Positions 55,385 to 63,979 of a DNA stretch of 64,000 bases are shown here, piece by piece. Both the position numbers and the translations under genes were made by a program. Each line of letters starts with the position of its first letter. Positions within the stretch are counted from its first letter, which is position 1. The stretch spans positions 104,764-168,763 of the forward strand of contig NZ_KB893705.1 of the NCBI RefSeq assembly GCF_000374165.1. Reading direction: 5' to 3'. A model generated the notes under the pieces. The model was not told the origin of the DNA. It saw only the letters and a program-made list of their open reading frames with translations, and made no database searches. The DNA is from Parafrankia elaeagni. GTDB lineage: Bacteria; Actinomycetota; Actinomycetes; Frankiales; Frankiaceae.

Positions 55385-56303
55385 GCGATATTCCTTCCGG
55401 GTCGACGACACGTTTGTTCTGGTAAAAGGGCGAGGCGTGAAGAAGCTGTCGGGCCCGGCTGAGGTGGTCCAGCAGATCGGGCATCGGCGGCACGTCGTTG
55501 GACCATTCGAGGGTGATCGCGCGAACCGGTGCGGCGGCGACGACATCCTCGACCAGCGCCCAGACCTGCTCGGGAACGGGACGGCTGTGGCTGTCGTGCC
55601 AGGTGCCCGCTTTCGGGCCTCGGGTGCGCAGCTCGCCGCCGGCGACATGCAGTTCGACGACCCGGTCCAGTGGTGCGGCGGCCAGCCACGCATCGACGTC
55701 GAAGCCGTAGTTCTGGGCGTTGATCCAGGTGTTGGTGAGGTCGAGCAGCAGGCCGTGGTCGGTGCCGTCGAGCACCTGCCGGACGAACTCGGGTTCGTCC
55801 ATCGCACCCGGAATTTTGATCATGTAGTCGTACCAGGTGTTCTCGACGAGCAGCGGCCGCCGGACCCGGTCGGTGACAGTCCGCATGTTGCGGCGGACAG
55901 CCTGCGCCTGTTCGGCCGTGAAGGCGATCGGAATGCCGTGCATCAGCTCGCTGCGCTGCGCTCCGTCCGGCACCGACCCCTGGTCGAGGTGGTCGCTGAA
56001 CCACACCGGGTCGATCAGGTCCAGGAACGGCTCGAGCCGGTCGAGATAGGACGTCCGGTACGGCGCGGCGTCGGCCAGCCCCATCCGGATGCCGTGCGCC
56101 ACGACGGGGAAGGCGGCGGCGATCTCGACCGCCCGGTCCCGCCAGGCCGTCCGGCCGTCCTCGTCGTCCCACTGCATCCGCAGCAGAAACGCGTCGGTCG
56201 GCAGTTCGAGGTAGTCGATCTCGTCGTGGTGGGCGAGATACTGGCCGTGCATCGGCGCCTCGTAGTTCAGCCCGACACCGAGGAAGGGCAGATCGGCGAT
56301 CAT
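55350..56303 (-). CDS. DUF692 / MNIO-family iron-dependent oxidative enzyme
   Basis: A 317-aa TIM-barrel enzyme of the multinuclear non-heme iron family (MbnB, TglH, ChrH), which oxidatively rearranges cysteines and other residues in RiPP precursors. The conserved metal-site pattern is complete: VAHGIRM (His70), SDHLD (103-107), LLVENTW (Glu154), LLLDLTNTWINAQNYG (Asp188, Asn191, Asn195), ELHVAGGE (His219), DSHS (237-240) and TLEWSND (Glu266). ATG 56303 shares one base with the TPR gene stop. No DUF2063-type partner is present; the TPR protein may take that place (inference). Confidence 0.9.
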   Translation of the reverse strand: MIADLPFLGVGLNYEAPMHGQYLAHHDEIDYLELPTDAFLLRMQWDDEDGRTAWRDRAVEIAAAFPVVAHGIRMGLADAAPYRTSYLDRLEPFLDLIDPVWFSDHLDQGSVPDGAQRSELMHGIPIAFTAEQAQAVRRNMRTVTDRVRRPLLVENTWYDYMIKIPGAMDEPEFVRQVLDGTDHGLLLDLTNTWINAQNYGFDVDAWLAAAPLDRVVELHVAGGELRTRGPKAGTWHDSHSRPVPEQVWALVEDVVAAAPVRAITLEWSNDVPPMPDLLDHLSRARQLLHASPFYQNKRVVDPEGISHVTPGNAVRHR

Positions 56304-57205
56304 CACGCGGCCGCCGGCAGCAGATCCGAGTCCCGGTAGGCGGTATGCAGGTGGGCGGCGCGCGCCAGGTCGTGGATCGCCTCGTCCAACAGGCCGGCGG
56401 CCTGGTAGACCTGCGCCCGCAGTTCGTAGACAGCCGGGTCCTCGGGCACGATCGTCGCGGCGTGGAAGCAGTCGGCCAGTGCCGTCGGCAGGTCGCCCGT
56501 CGCCAGCCAGGCGCGGGCCCGCAGCAGGTAGGGGCGGTGGGCGCACAGCGCGCGGGACCGCACGATGAACGGCCAGTGCGACTGCTCGTGCGCGCTGACG
56601 TCGATCGCGGTCGTGCAGTCGGCCGCCGCCGCCTCGGGCCGGCCCAGTTCGAGCAACGCCTCGGCACGCTGTAGGTGCAGCTCGGAGGCGTACTTCTCAC
56701 ACCGGCCGTCGGCGATGACCCAGCCGAAGTCCTCGACCGCCTCGGCCAGCAGCCCGAGCTCCAGCCGGGCCCGGGCCCGGAACGCGCGGGCCTCCCAGTC
56801 GTTCGGGTCGCGCAGCAGGGCCGACTCGGCGTCGGCCAGCGTGCCGTGCGGGTCGCCGTCGAAGTAGCGGGCGATGGCCCGTGCCGTGTAGACGTACGAG
56901 ACGGGGTCGAGCGCCATCGCCGCCGACGCGTCGGCCTCGGCGCCGGCCAGGTCGAGCACCTGGTGCCGGCACACCGACCGGCGGTAGTGCGCGTAGGCCA
57001 GCCGGTCGTCGGGCAGTCGGGGATCCGCCTCGATCGCGGCGCTCAGGTCGGCGATGGCCCGGTGGTGGTCACGCACCATCCAGAACGCGATGCCGCGGCG
57101 AAGGTAGGTCTCGGCGCGCCGGTCGCCGCCGGCGACAAGCCGGTTGCACTCGAGCAGGTCGGCCATGTACCCGGCCAGCCTCGACGAGCCCTGCGAAACG
57201 CACAC
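56303..57205 (-). CDS. TPR protein of the RiPP-like operon
   Basis: A 300-aa protein built of tetratricopeptide-like helical repeats, for example AETYLRRGIAFWMVRDHHRA, LAGAEADASAAMALDPVSYV, and YELRAQVYQAAGLLDEAIHD near the C-terminus. It is probably a scaffold for the peptide or the enzymes. GTG 57205 is chosen because GGGAGG lies 7 nt upstream; ATG MADLLECNRLV further in is an alternative. It is the first gene after the intergenic region with a palindromic site, so it likely leads the operon. Confidence 0.75.
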   Translation of the reverse strand: MCVSQGSSRLAGYMADLLECNRLVAGGDRRAETYLRRGIAFWMVRDHHRAIADLSAAIEADPRLPDDRLAYAHYRRSVCRHQVLDLAGAEADASAAMALDPVSYVYTARAIARYFDGDPHGTLADAESALLRDPNDWEARAFRARARLELGLLAEAVEDFGWVIADGRCEKYASELHLQRAEALLELGRPEAAAADCTTAIDVSAHEQSHWPFIVRSRALCAHRPYLLRARAWLATGDLPTALADCFHAATIVPEDPAVYELRAQVYQAAGLLDEAIHDLARAAHLHTAYRDSDLLPAAA

Positions 57206-57229
57206 GGCGTCCCCTCCCTGGTGACCCGA

Positions 57230-57245
57230 CGTGCCATGTGGCACG
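57230..57245. promoter_or_regulatory. Palindromic operator candidate upstream of the RiPP-like operon
   Basis: CGTGCCATGTGGCACG is a 16-bp inverted repeat (7-bp arms around 2 nt), 24 nt before the TPR start and within the only sizeable gap (about 130 nt) between the LAL regulator and the operon. It is a good candidate binding site for that regulator. Confidence 0.55.
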
Positions 57246-57336
57246 AAGGTCACTTTCGGGTTCCGGGGAGGCACCCGAACATCAGGGAAACCCCTGGTGC
57301 CGGCCGGTGCCGCGCAGTGGTCCTTGAACGGGCCGG

Positions 57337-60300
57337 TCAGGAACGGAGCGCGGAACCGACGCCGGCTCGGGTGGGGACGCCGAGCTTGGCAAGCACCTTC
57401 GTCAGGTGGCTCTCGACGGTCTTCTCGCTGACGAACAGCGCGGCGGCGATCTGGCGGTTCGTCTGGCCGGCGGCGACCAGCTCGGCGATCTGACGTTCTC
57501 GGGCGCTGAGCGTGCCGGCTGCCACGCTGAGGACGACCGCCTGGGACTGGTGACGAGTCAGGGTCGCAGCGGCCTGGGCCTGGGCCCGCGCCGACGGTCG
57601 ACCGCCCCGCGACACCCGCTCGCCGAGCTGACGCAGCAGCCGGGCCGCCTCGTCCCGGGGACGGTTGGCACCGCACGCGTCGAGTCGGGACTCGGCCCGG
57701 CGCAGCTCGCTGACCGCCCGCGCGTTCTGCCCGTCGGCGGCCAGCGCCCGCCCGGCCACGATCAACGACCGGCCGAGCTCGATCGGCAGGCCGGCCCGCT
57801 CGGCCTCGGCGGCTGAGGCCAGCGCCGACGCGGCGGCGGCCGACGACTGTCCCCGGGCGAACTCGACGGCTGCTCTCGCTCGCATCGCCGAGGCCTTCCG
57901 TCCCGCGAGCCCACCGCCGGCGGCGGTGGCCGTCCGCTCGGCGAGCACCGCCCAGCCGGCGGCCGCCTCGGGCATCCCGCGAGCCAGTTCGGCCCGCGTG
58001 AGCACCTCGTACCAGTACGGCCGAATGGGAGCTTCGATGCGTGGCAGCTCGGCGCCGCCGGCCGCACCCAGTAGTTCATCGACGGCGCGGTCGGGCTCAC
58101 CGGCCTCGACCAGCGCCTCCGCGAAGAAGGAACCGGCCATCACCGAGACGGCGTCATTCTCCGGGTTGGCCGCCCGCACTCCCTGCGCCCCCGACCGCAG
58201 CGCCTCGGGGAGGTCCCCCGCCAGTGTCGCCGCGGCACACCGCGCCGCCAGCGCCCAGGACAGGAAGGGCAGGTGCGGGGTGAGCAGGCACGCCTCCACC
58301 GCGGCTTCGGCTGCCACCGCGGCCTCCGGCAACCGTCCCCGCCATGTCAGGACCAGCGACCGTGCGACCGCCGTCAGAGTGCCGATGCTGCCCCGGCCGT
58401 TGCGCAGCGCCAGCGTGTCGACCCGGTCGAGGTGGCGCAGCGCGTCGGTGAACCGTTCGAGGAACGCCTCCGTCCAGCCCAGCCACGCGAGCTTGTCGAG
58501 GTGCGGGGTGACCTGGTCGTCCGAGAGCAGGTCGTAGCGGCGTGCCGCGCCGGCGGCCTCGGCGATCGCGGCCGGGACGTCACCGACCATGTACTCGGCA
58601 CCCGCCAGCAGCCCGGCCGAGGCGGCGAGCAGTGGGGCGTCGTCGAGGGTGCCGGCGAGCGCGTGCGCTTCCTGCTGCCAGCGGCGCATCCCCTCGTATT
58701 CACCGGTGTAGAAATGGTCGATGGCAAGCTGAAGCCGCAGCAGACAGCTCTCTCGGGTGCCCGGTTCGGCGCTCGCCACAGCGTCCAGGACCAGGGCACG
58801 TGCCTCGCCGTGCCGGCCCAGCACATGGTCCACCGCCGAGCGCAGCGCGACGAGATGAGCCCGCTCGGCACCGAATTCCCGCGGAATCAGACCCATGATC
58901 TCGTCGAGGACCACGCGGGCCTGCTGCGGCTGGTAACTCGCGTCGAGTGCGGCAGCCAGCCGGGACAGCAGCTCCAGCCGCCGCAACCCGCCGTCCGCGT
59001 CGCCGTCGCCGTCGACGTCGGCACTCTGGCCGGGGCTCGACTCACCGCCCGGCAGCAGTCTGAGCGCGGCGGCGTACCAGTGCGCGGCGGCTGCCGGCGC
59101 GCGCAGCCGGCTGGCCGCGGCCGCTTTGGTCAGCAGCGCGATCGCGGCCTCGTCGCCGGGACGGGCGGCACGCTCGACGTGGTGGGCTCGGGCGGTGGCC
59201 GCCGCGCCTCGGGCGGCGAGCGCATCAGCCGCCCGTGCATGAGCGGCGATCCGCCAGCCCGGCCCGGCGGACATGTAGATGGCGTGGCGCACGATCGGAT
59301 GCCGGAACATGAACCGGCGCGGCACCTCGGTCGGTCGCACCACGTCCGCCGCGACCAGCGAATCGAGTGCTTCGAAGGCGTCGGCTTCGGGGAGCGCGGC
59401 GGCCTCGGCTGCCAGGTCCGGCTCGAACACCTCGCCGGCGACAGCAGCGCCCTGCGCGAACCGCCGTACGACCTCGGGCAGCTGTGCGATCTCGGCGCCG
59501 ACCGCCGCCGTCACCGCCGGCGGCACGTCGTCCGGTCCGTCGAGGCCGGTCGGGGCCGTCACCGCCGGCGGTACGGACGACGGCCCGGAGACCGCGGACA
59601 GCGGACGGGTGGAGGGGCGGGTGCGGGCAAGCTGTTCGAGGTAGAACGGGTTACCGCCGCTCTCCCGATACCAGCGACGCCGGACGACCGGGTCACGGGT
59701 CACGGGACTGAGCAGCGTGTCGCTGTCCTCGGGCGACAGCGGGGCAAGCTCCAGCCGAACGCCCACGGCCGCGGATGAGTTCGCCCTGGCCTGGCCGTCG
59801 GTGGCCGCGACAACGGCGGACGCCGACGCGGCCGACAACGCCGCGGCCAGCGCCTTCGGCACCTGGCGGGGCCGCACCGCGACGACCAGCAGCACCCGCG
59901 CGTTCGGCGGCCGGCGGAGCAGGTGAGCGACGAGCTCGACCGACGCGGTGTCGGCCCAGTGCAGGTCGTCCAGGGCCAGTACCAGCGGCCGGTTGGCAGC
60001 GAGCAGCTCGAGGAGCGCTCGCGCCGCCCGGTAGGTCTGCCAGCGTTGCATCTCGGAGGTGTTGCCGGTCGGCACGGTCCCGAGCGAACGCAACGCCGGA
60101 AACACGGCGGCCAGCTCGTCGAGCCGGTCGGCGCCGAGCTGGCGCAACCGCGCCGGATCCACCGCGCCGAGGTAGTCGTCGAGTGCATCGACGAGGGCGT
60201 TGAACGGAATGTCCTGTTCGAGCTCGGCGCCGTGGCCCCGCAGTACGAGATGGCCACGGGCGTCGGCAAGCTCGGCGAGTTCGCCGATCAGGCGGCTCTT

Positions 60301-60435
60301 ACCGATGCCGGGCTCGCCACGGATCTCCATCCAGTCGAAACCTGGCCGGCGCCGCGCCGAGGCGAGGCGGTCCAACGCGGCGCCCACCGCGGCCATTTCC
60401 CGGTCGCGCCCGACTAACGAACCCTGTTCCCCCAC
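57337..60435 (-). CDS. LAL-type LuxR-family regulator (large ATP-binding)
   Basis: A 1032-aa regulator. The N-terminal AAA/NTPase domain has Walker A GEPGIGKS (40-47) and the Walker B-like LVLALDDLHWAD; a long TPR-like helical middle follows. The C-terminal LuxR HTH is LSARERQIAELVAAGQTNRQ then IAAALFVSEKTVESHLTKVL. LAL proteins activate clustered genes in response to ligand or ATP state. It sits directly upstream of the RiPP-like operon on the same strand, so pathway-specific control is likely. GTG 60435 is the only start that keeps SLVGRDREM; no clear ribosome-binding site is seen. Confidence 0.88.
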   Translation of the reverse strand: MGEQGSLVGRDREMAAVGAALDRLASARRRPGFDWMEIRGEPGIGKSRLIGELAELADARGHLVLRGHGAELEQDIPFNALVDALDDYLGAVDPARLRQLGADRLDELAAVFPALRSLGTVPTGNTSEMQRWQTYRAARALLELLAANRPLVLALDDLHWADTASVELVAHLLRRPPNARVLLVVAVRPRQVPKALAAALSAASASAVVAATDGQARANSSAAVGVRLELAPLSPEDSDTLLSPVTRDPVVRRRWYRESGGNPFYLEQLARTRPSTRPLSAVSGPSSVPPAVTAPTGLDGPDDVPPAVTAAVGAEIAQLPEVVRRFAQGAAVAGEVFEPDLAAEAAALPEADAFEALDSLVAADVVRPTEVPRRFMFRHPIVRHAIYMSAGPGWRIAAHARAADALAARGAAATARAHHVERAARPGDEAAIALLTKAAAASRLRAPAAAAHWYAAALRLLPGGESSPGQSADVDGDGDADGGLRRLELLSRLAAALDASYQPQQARVVLDEIMGLIPREFGAERAHLVALRSAVDHVLGRHGEARALVLDAVASAEPGTRESCLLRLQLAIDHFYTGEYEGMRRWQQEAHALAGTLDDAPLLAASAGLLAGAEYMVGDVPAAIAEAAGAARRYDLLSDDQVTPHLDKLAWLGWTEAFLERFTDALRHLDRVDTLALRNGRGSIGTLTAVARSLVLTWRGRLPEAAVAAEAAVEACLLTPHLPFLSWALAARCAAATLAGDLPEALRSGAQGVRAANPENDAVSVMAGSFFAEALVEAGEPDRAVDELLGAAGGAELPRIEAPIRPYWYEVLTRAELARGMPEAAAGWAVLAERTATAAGGGLAGRKASAMRARAAVEFARGQSSAAAASALASAAEAERAGLPIELGRSLIVAGRALAADGQNARAVSELRRAESRLDACGANRPRDEAARLLRQLGERVSRGGRPSARAQAQAAATLTRHQSQAVVLSVAAGTLSARERQIAELVAAGQTNRQIAAALFVSEKTVESHLTKVLAKLGVPTRAGVGSALRS

Positions 60436-60510
60436 CGAGCGATTGTCGTCCCTGCCGGCAGCAATCCAGTACCCGGGTCGTCAGCGCGACCGGCCCGGGA
60501 TGGCCAGGAC

Positions 60511-60514
60511 CTAG
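60511..60514 (+). repeat. Target-site duplication CTAG (left)
   Basis: CTAG directly precedes the IS5-family left end, and the same four bases follow the right end (63996-63999). Because CTAG is itself palindromic, the exact border is slightly ambiguous. Confidence 0.65.
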
Positions 60515-60575
60515 GGCCTGTTTGGGAAGTCGCTGATCTGTGCTGCTGGTGATCGGCTGGTGTGATCCGGCTTGG

Positions 60576-61360
60576 ATGATCAGTTGTGTGGCGCGGGGTG
60601 ACCTGACGAACGAGCAGTGGGCTGTGCTGGAGCCGTTGCTGCCGTCGGAGGCGGATAAGAAGAAACCGGGCCGGCCGGCGACGTGGTCGCGCCGTCAGCT
60701 GATCGATGGGATCCGGTGGCGGACGCGGACCGGGGCGCCGTGGCGGGATGTCCCGGCCCGGTACGGGCATTGGCGCACGGTGTACGGGCTGTTCCGGGAC
60801 TGGCAGCGTGACGGGACGTGGAAGCGGGTCCTGACCGCGTTACAGGCCCAGGCGGACGCCGCCGGTCTGATCACCTGGGACGTGTCGGTGGACTCGACGG
60901 TGGCGCGGGCGCATCAGCATGCGGCGGGGGCGTCAAAAAAGGGGCTGCGCAGCGGCAGTCCCCGGGTGGTGTTGACACCGAACCGGCGGATCATGGGATC
61001 GGGAAGTCCCGGGGTGGATTGACAACCAAGCTGCATCTGGCCTGTGAACAGGGGCAGAAGCCGCTGGCGTTGCTGGTCACCGCCGGGCAGCGCGGAGACA
61101 GCCCGCAGTTCACCGCGGTGCTGGGCCAGATCCGGGTCCCTCGACCGGGACCGGGCCGGCCGCGGACGTGCCCGGATCGGGTGCTGGCGGACAAGGCGTA
61201 CAGCTCGAAGGGGAACCGGGCCTACCTGCGCCGGCGCGGGATCCGCACGACCATCCCGGAGAAGAAAGACCAGGCCGCGAACCGCAAGAAGCTCGGCAGC
61301 CGCGGCGGGCGGCCGCCCCACTTCGACCCGGAGGCGTACAAGCAGCGCCACGCCGTGGAG
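60576..61360 (+). pseudogene. IS5-family transposase, 5' part
   Basis: Frame A (ATG 60576) encodes the DNA-binding half: LTNEQWAVLEPLLPSEADKK, then IRWRTRTGAPWRDVPARYG. After the slippery site, frame B continues RGGLTTKLHLACEQGQKPLA, RVLADKAYSSKGNRAYLRRR and HFDPEAYKQRHAVE, where the coding sequence is cut. The remaining CGINRLKRHRAVATRYDKLA lies at 63863 onward. The catalytic DDE aspartates and glutamate are present once the two parts are joined. Confidence 0.88.
60935..60941 (+). other. Programmed -1 frameshift site in the transposase gene
   Basis: A-AAA-AAG in frame A (read TCA AAA AAG) is a classical -1 slippery heptamer. Shifting back one base joins frame A exactly to the conserved frame B. 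Confidence 0.85.
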
Positions 61361-61380
61361 AGGAGCAAGCCACGGTGCTG

Positions 61381-63588
61381 TCATAGCTGTGGCTGTTCGA
61401 CATCGCCGTCGGTTCCTTTCTCGTCGATGTTGTCGAGGTGTGCTGCCTGATTGGTCAGCCAGGGGCGCCGGTTGTGCTGGCCTCGGGGGACGTGGTGCAG
61501 GGCGCGGAGGCGTTCGACCTCGTCGGGGTCGGCGCGCACGACGGTCAGCCGGGCCTGGGGATGCAGGTATCCGGTGGCCCAGCCGCGGCGGACCCAGGCG
61601 TCGAGAGTGGGTTCGGGCATGTCCAGGTGTTCGGCGAGGTCCCGCAGCCACCACTCGTGGTCATCCAGCTTCGGGCGGGCGTGACGGGCTGGGGTGCGGG
61701 TCCGCTGGATGCCCAGGGCCCGCAGCAGGTCGTTGACCGCGTTGGGCGTGAAGGTCGCGCTGCGTTTGGGTGGACGAAGACCCTCGGCGTTGAGGCGTTC
61801 AGCGATCTGCCTGGTCGTGTGCCCGGCCTCGACCAGCTCGCGGGCCCGGGCGGCGAGTTGGGGGTAGTAGCTGAGCTGGGTCAGGCAGGCGACCGGGCGG
61901 ACGATCTGGGAGCGGGTGTGGTGCCCGCCCGCCCAGATGATCTCGACCTGGACCTGTTCGGTGGTGTCGATCACGGCGACGCGGACCTGTTCGATCAGCT
62001 GCCGGATCAGCTGTTTGCGGTCGGCATCGGTGGTGCTGGGTGCGTGCCAGATGCCAGGGACGTCGGCGGCCAGGGAGCGGATCTGGTCGCGTTCGGCGGC
62101 GGTCAAGGTGCGCGGGCGGGCAGTGGTGAACCGGTCGTATTCCTCGCCGAGGCGTTCCCGTTCGGCGAGCGCGGCTTCCCAGTCGGCCTCCAGCTGCCGC
62201 ACGACCAGACGGTTCTCCGGCTCGGCCAACTGGTACTGGCGCCGGGCCCGGTCTGCCTGGTAGTCGGCCCGTTCCAACCGTTGGCGCCAGATCCGGTCCA
62301 CCTGTGCCCGGCGCTGTTCGACCTGGTCGGCCGCGGCGAGGGAGACCTCCAACGCGGCCGGGGTCAGCGCGGCCAACAGCAGGCCGGTCACGTGGGTGTC
62401 CAGGCAGTCCCCGGCCAGCTGCTGGCACTGCCCGGTGCCGTAGTCGGTCTTGTCCCGGGCGCACACGTAGGCCGGGTGCAGCCGTCCTTGCGGCCCGTGC
62501 TGGTAGCGCACCGTCATCCTCGCCCCGCAGCGGGCGCAGACCACCAGCCCGGCCAGCAGGGCCGGGCCGTCGCGCACCGGGCCCGGGCTCGCGGCCCGGG
62601 ACTGGTTGGCCTGCATCCGCTGCATGTTCCGCTCGTACTGCTCGACGCTGATGTAGGACGGCAGCACCCCGGGCAGACAGACGGTCCACTCTGCCCGCTC
62701 GGTGCGCACCCGCCCGGTGAACGGTCTACCCGCCTGGCGCCGTCTTGGGTCCAGCCTGCTGCGGCCGTAGACGTAGATGCCCGCATAGGCCGGGTTGCGC
62801 AGCATGTTGTGCACCACCGCCCGGCTGGGCCGCCGCCAGCTCACCTGCCCACGTCCGGGTTCCGCCCGCTGTCGTATCCCGACCTGGATGCCGTTGTCAG
62901 CCAGGAAACACAGCACCGCGTTCACCGTGCCGAACCGCTCGAACAGGTCGAAGACCAGCCGGACCACCGCCTGGACCTGCTCGTCCGGGTCCAGGACCAC
63001 CTCACCCGACTCCCGGCGCACGAACCCGATCGGCAACGGCACCGCCAACTCGCCGCGTCGGGCCTTGGCCAGCCGCCCGGACCACATCCGCTGTTTGATC
63101 AGATACAGCTCGGCCTCGCTGATCGTGCCTTTCAACCCCAGTAGCAACCGGTCGTTGTGCTCGGCCGGGTCATAGACCCCGTCCAGGTCCGCCAGCAGGG
63201 TTCCCGACAGGGCACACAACTCCAGAAGCTGATGCCACTCCCGGCCGGACCGGGCCAGCCGGGACATCTCCAGGCCCACCACGATCCCCACATGGTCCAG
63301 CCCGACCTCGAAGACCAGCCGGGCGAACCCCGGCCGGGCCTGCGCACCCGAGGCCGAACACCCGAGATCCTCATCGATCACCAGCACCCGCGACCGCGCC
63401 CACCCCAACCCGACCGCCCGCTCGACCAACCCGTACTGCAACCGGGTCGACTCCTGATGATCAGCAACCTGCTCGGCGGTCGACTGCCGCACATACACCG
63501 CCGCCAGACGATCACGATGCCACGGCTGAACCTTGCCACCCGCACGCTCCCGCGAATCAGCCGCGACGCTCGTCCCGCTCATCGCCAC
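61381..63588 (-). CDS. Large serine recombinase
   Basis: A 735-aa site-specific recombinase. The resolvase domain begins RLAAVYVRQSTAEQ with the catalytic serine, followed by LEMSRLARSGREWH. The recombinase domain has RPSRAVVHNMLRNPAYAGIY, and the zinc ribbon is CARCGARM with the second pair in YVCARDK and GQC. A coiled-coil-like region follows, and the last 100 residues hold an extra HTH-like part (LDDHEWWLRDLAEHLDMPEP). It should cut and join DNA at the element ends with a 2-bp core. The start is GTG 63588 or ATG 63582. Confidence 0.92.
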   Translation of the reverse strand: MAMSGTSVAADSRERAGGKVQPWHRDRLAAVYVRQSTAEQVADHQESTRLQYGLVERAVGLGWARSRVLVIDEDLGCSASGAQARPGFARLVFEVGLDHVGIVVGLEMSRLARSGREWHQLLELCALSGTLLADLDGVYDPAEHNDRLLLGLKGTISEAELYLIKQRMWSGRLAKARRGELAVPLPIGFVRRESGEVVLDPDEQVQAVVRLVFDLFERFGTVNAVLCFLADNGIQVGIRQRAEPGRGQVSWRRPSRAVVHNMLRNPAYAGIYVYGRSRLDPRRRQAGRPFTGRVRTERAEWTVCLPGVLPSYISVEQYERNMQRMQANQSRAASPGPVRDGPALLAGLVVCARCGARMTVRYQHGPQGRLHPAYVCARDKTDYGTGQCQQLAGDCLDTHVTGLLLAALTPAALEVSLAAADQVEQRRAQVDRIWRQRLERADYQADRARRQYQLAEPENRLVVRQLEADWEAALAERERLGEEYDRFTTARPRTLTAAERDQIRSLAADVPGIWHAPSTTDADRKQLIRQLIEQVRVAVIDTTEQVQVEIIWAGGHHTRSQIVRPVACLTQLSYYPQLAARARELVEAGHTTRQIAERLNAEGLRPPKRSATFTPNAVNDLLRALGIQRTRTPARHARPKLDDHEWWLRDLAEHLDMPEPTLDAWVRRGWATGYLHPQARLTVVRADPDEVERLRALHHVPRGQHNRRPWLTNQAAHLDNIDEKGTDGDVEQPQL

Positions 63589-63814
63589 ACCGCCCGCTCG
63601 CCGGTGTCGGCAGCACCGTCATCCGCTCCACCAGCAGGCCCAGCAGACGCCGCACCGCCTCCCGGTTCGCCTCCGGGAACGCATCCCACGGCGGCACCAC
63701 CGCGTCCGCCAGCGCCACGATCACCCCCGCGCTCCCCGTCAGCCCGCCCCTCCCGCAGCCGCCGAACGACCGCGACCAGCGCCAACAGGCCATCAACCCC
63801 AACCACAAGGGCAT
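63557..63814 (-). CDS. Short protein upstream of and overlapping the recombinase gene
   Basis: An 85-aa frame whose C-terminal half looks genuine: AVVPPWDAFPEANREAVRRL, then LGLLVERMTVLP. It overlaps the recombinase start by 32 nt. Short accessory frames in this position occur in similar recombinase elements, but I do not recognise a named family. The N-terminal 40 residues are Gly/Trp-rich and less convincing. Confidence 0.5.
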   Translation of the reverse strand: MPLWLGLMACWRWSRSFGGCGRGGLTGSAGVIVALADAVVPPWDAFPEANREAVRRLLGLLVERMTVLPTPASGRCGDERDERRG

Positions 63815-63862
63815 TCCCCACCCCTGGCTCGCCTATGTGTGCAGTGCGGCTTGCTCCTTGAG

Positions 63863-63979
63863 TGCGGCATCAACCGGCTCAAACGTCACCGGGCGGTCGC
63901 GACCCGCTACGACAAACTCGCCGTTCGCTACGAAGCAACAGTCACCATCGCCGCGATCAACGAATGGCTACCCCGATGA
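63863..63979 (+). pseudogene. IS5-family transposase, 3' part
   Basis: Thirty-eight codons and a stop encode the conserved C-terminus CGINRLKRHRAVATRYDKLA through AAINEWLPR. Joined to the codon at 61358-61360 this gives the family sequence HAVECGINRLKRHRAV in frame. Confidence 0.88.

Larger units (their letters stand above)
61361..63862 (-). mobile_element. Serine-recombinase element inserted in the IS5 transposase
   Basis: The insertion separates HAVE (ending GAG 61358-61360) from CGIN (starting 63863). GAG also ends the element (63860-63862), so a GA-type dinucleotide core or 3-bp repeat borders it. Imperfect inverted ends are visible: AGGAGCAAGCC at 61361 and GGCTTGCTCCT ending at 63858. 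The element carries one large recombinase gene and a short upstream frame and no recognisable cargo. Confidence 0.85.

Noticed and set aside
49829-60435. A genomic island integrated at tRNA-fMet
   Set aside because: Islands insert at the tRNA 3' end and leave a copy of it. The RiPP genes lie on the 5' side and I saw no repeat of the tRNA end.
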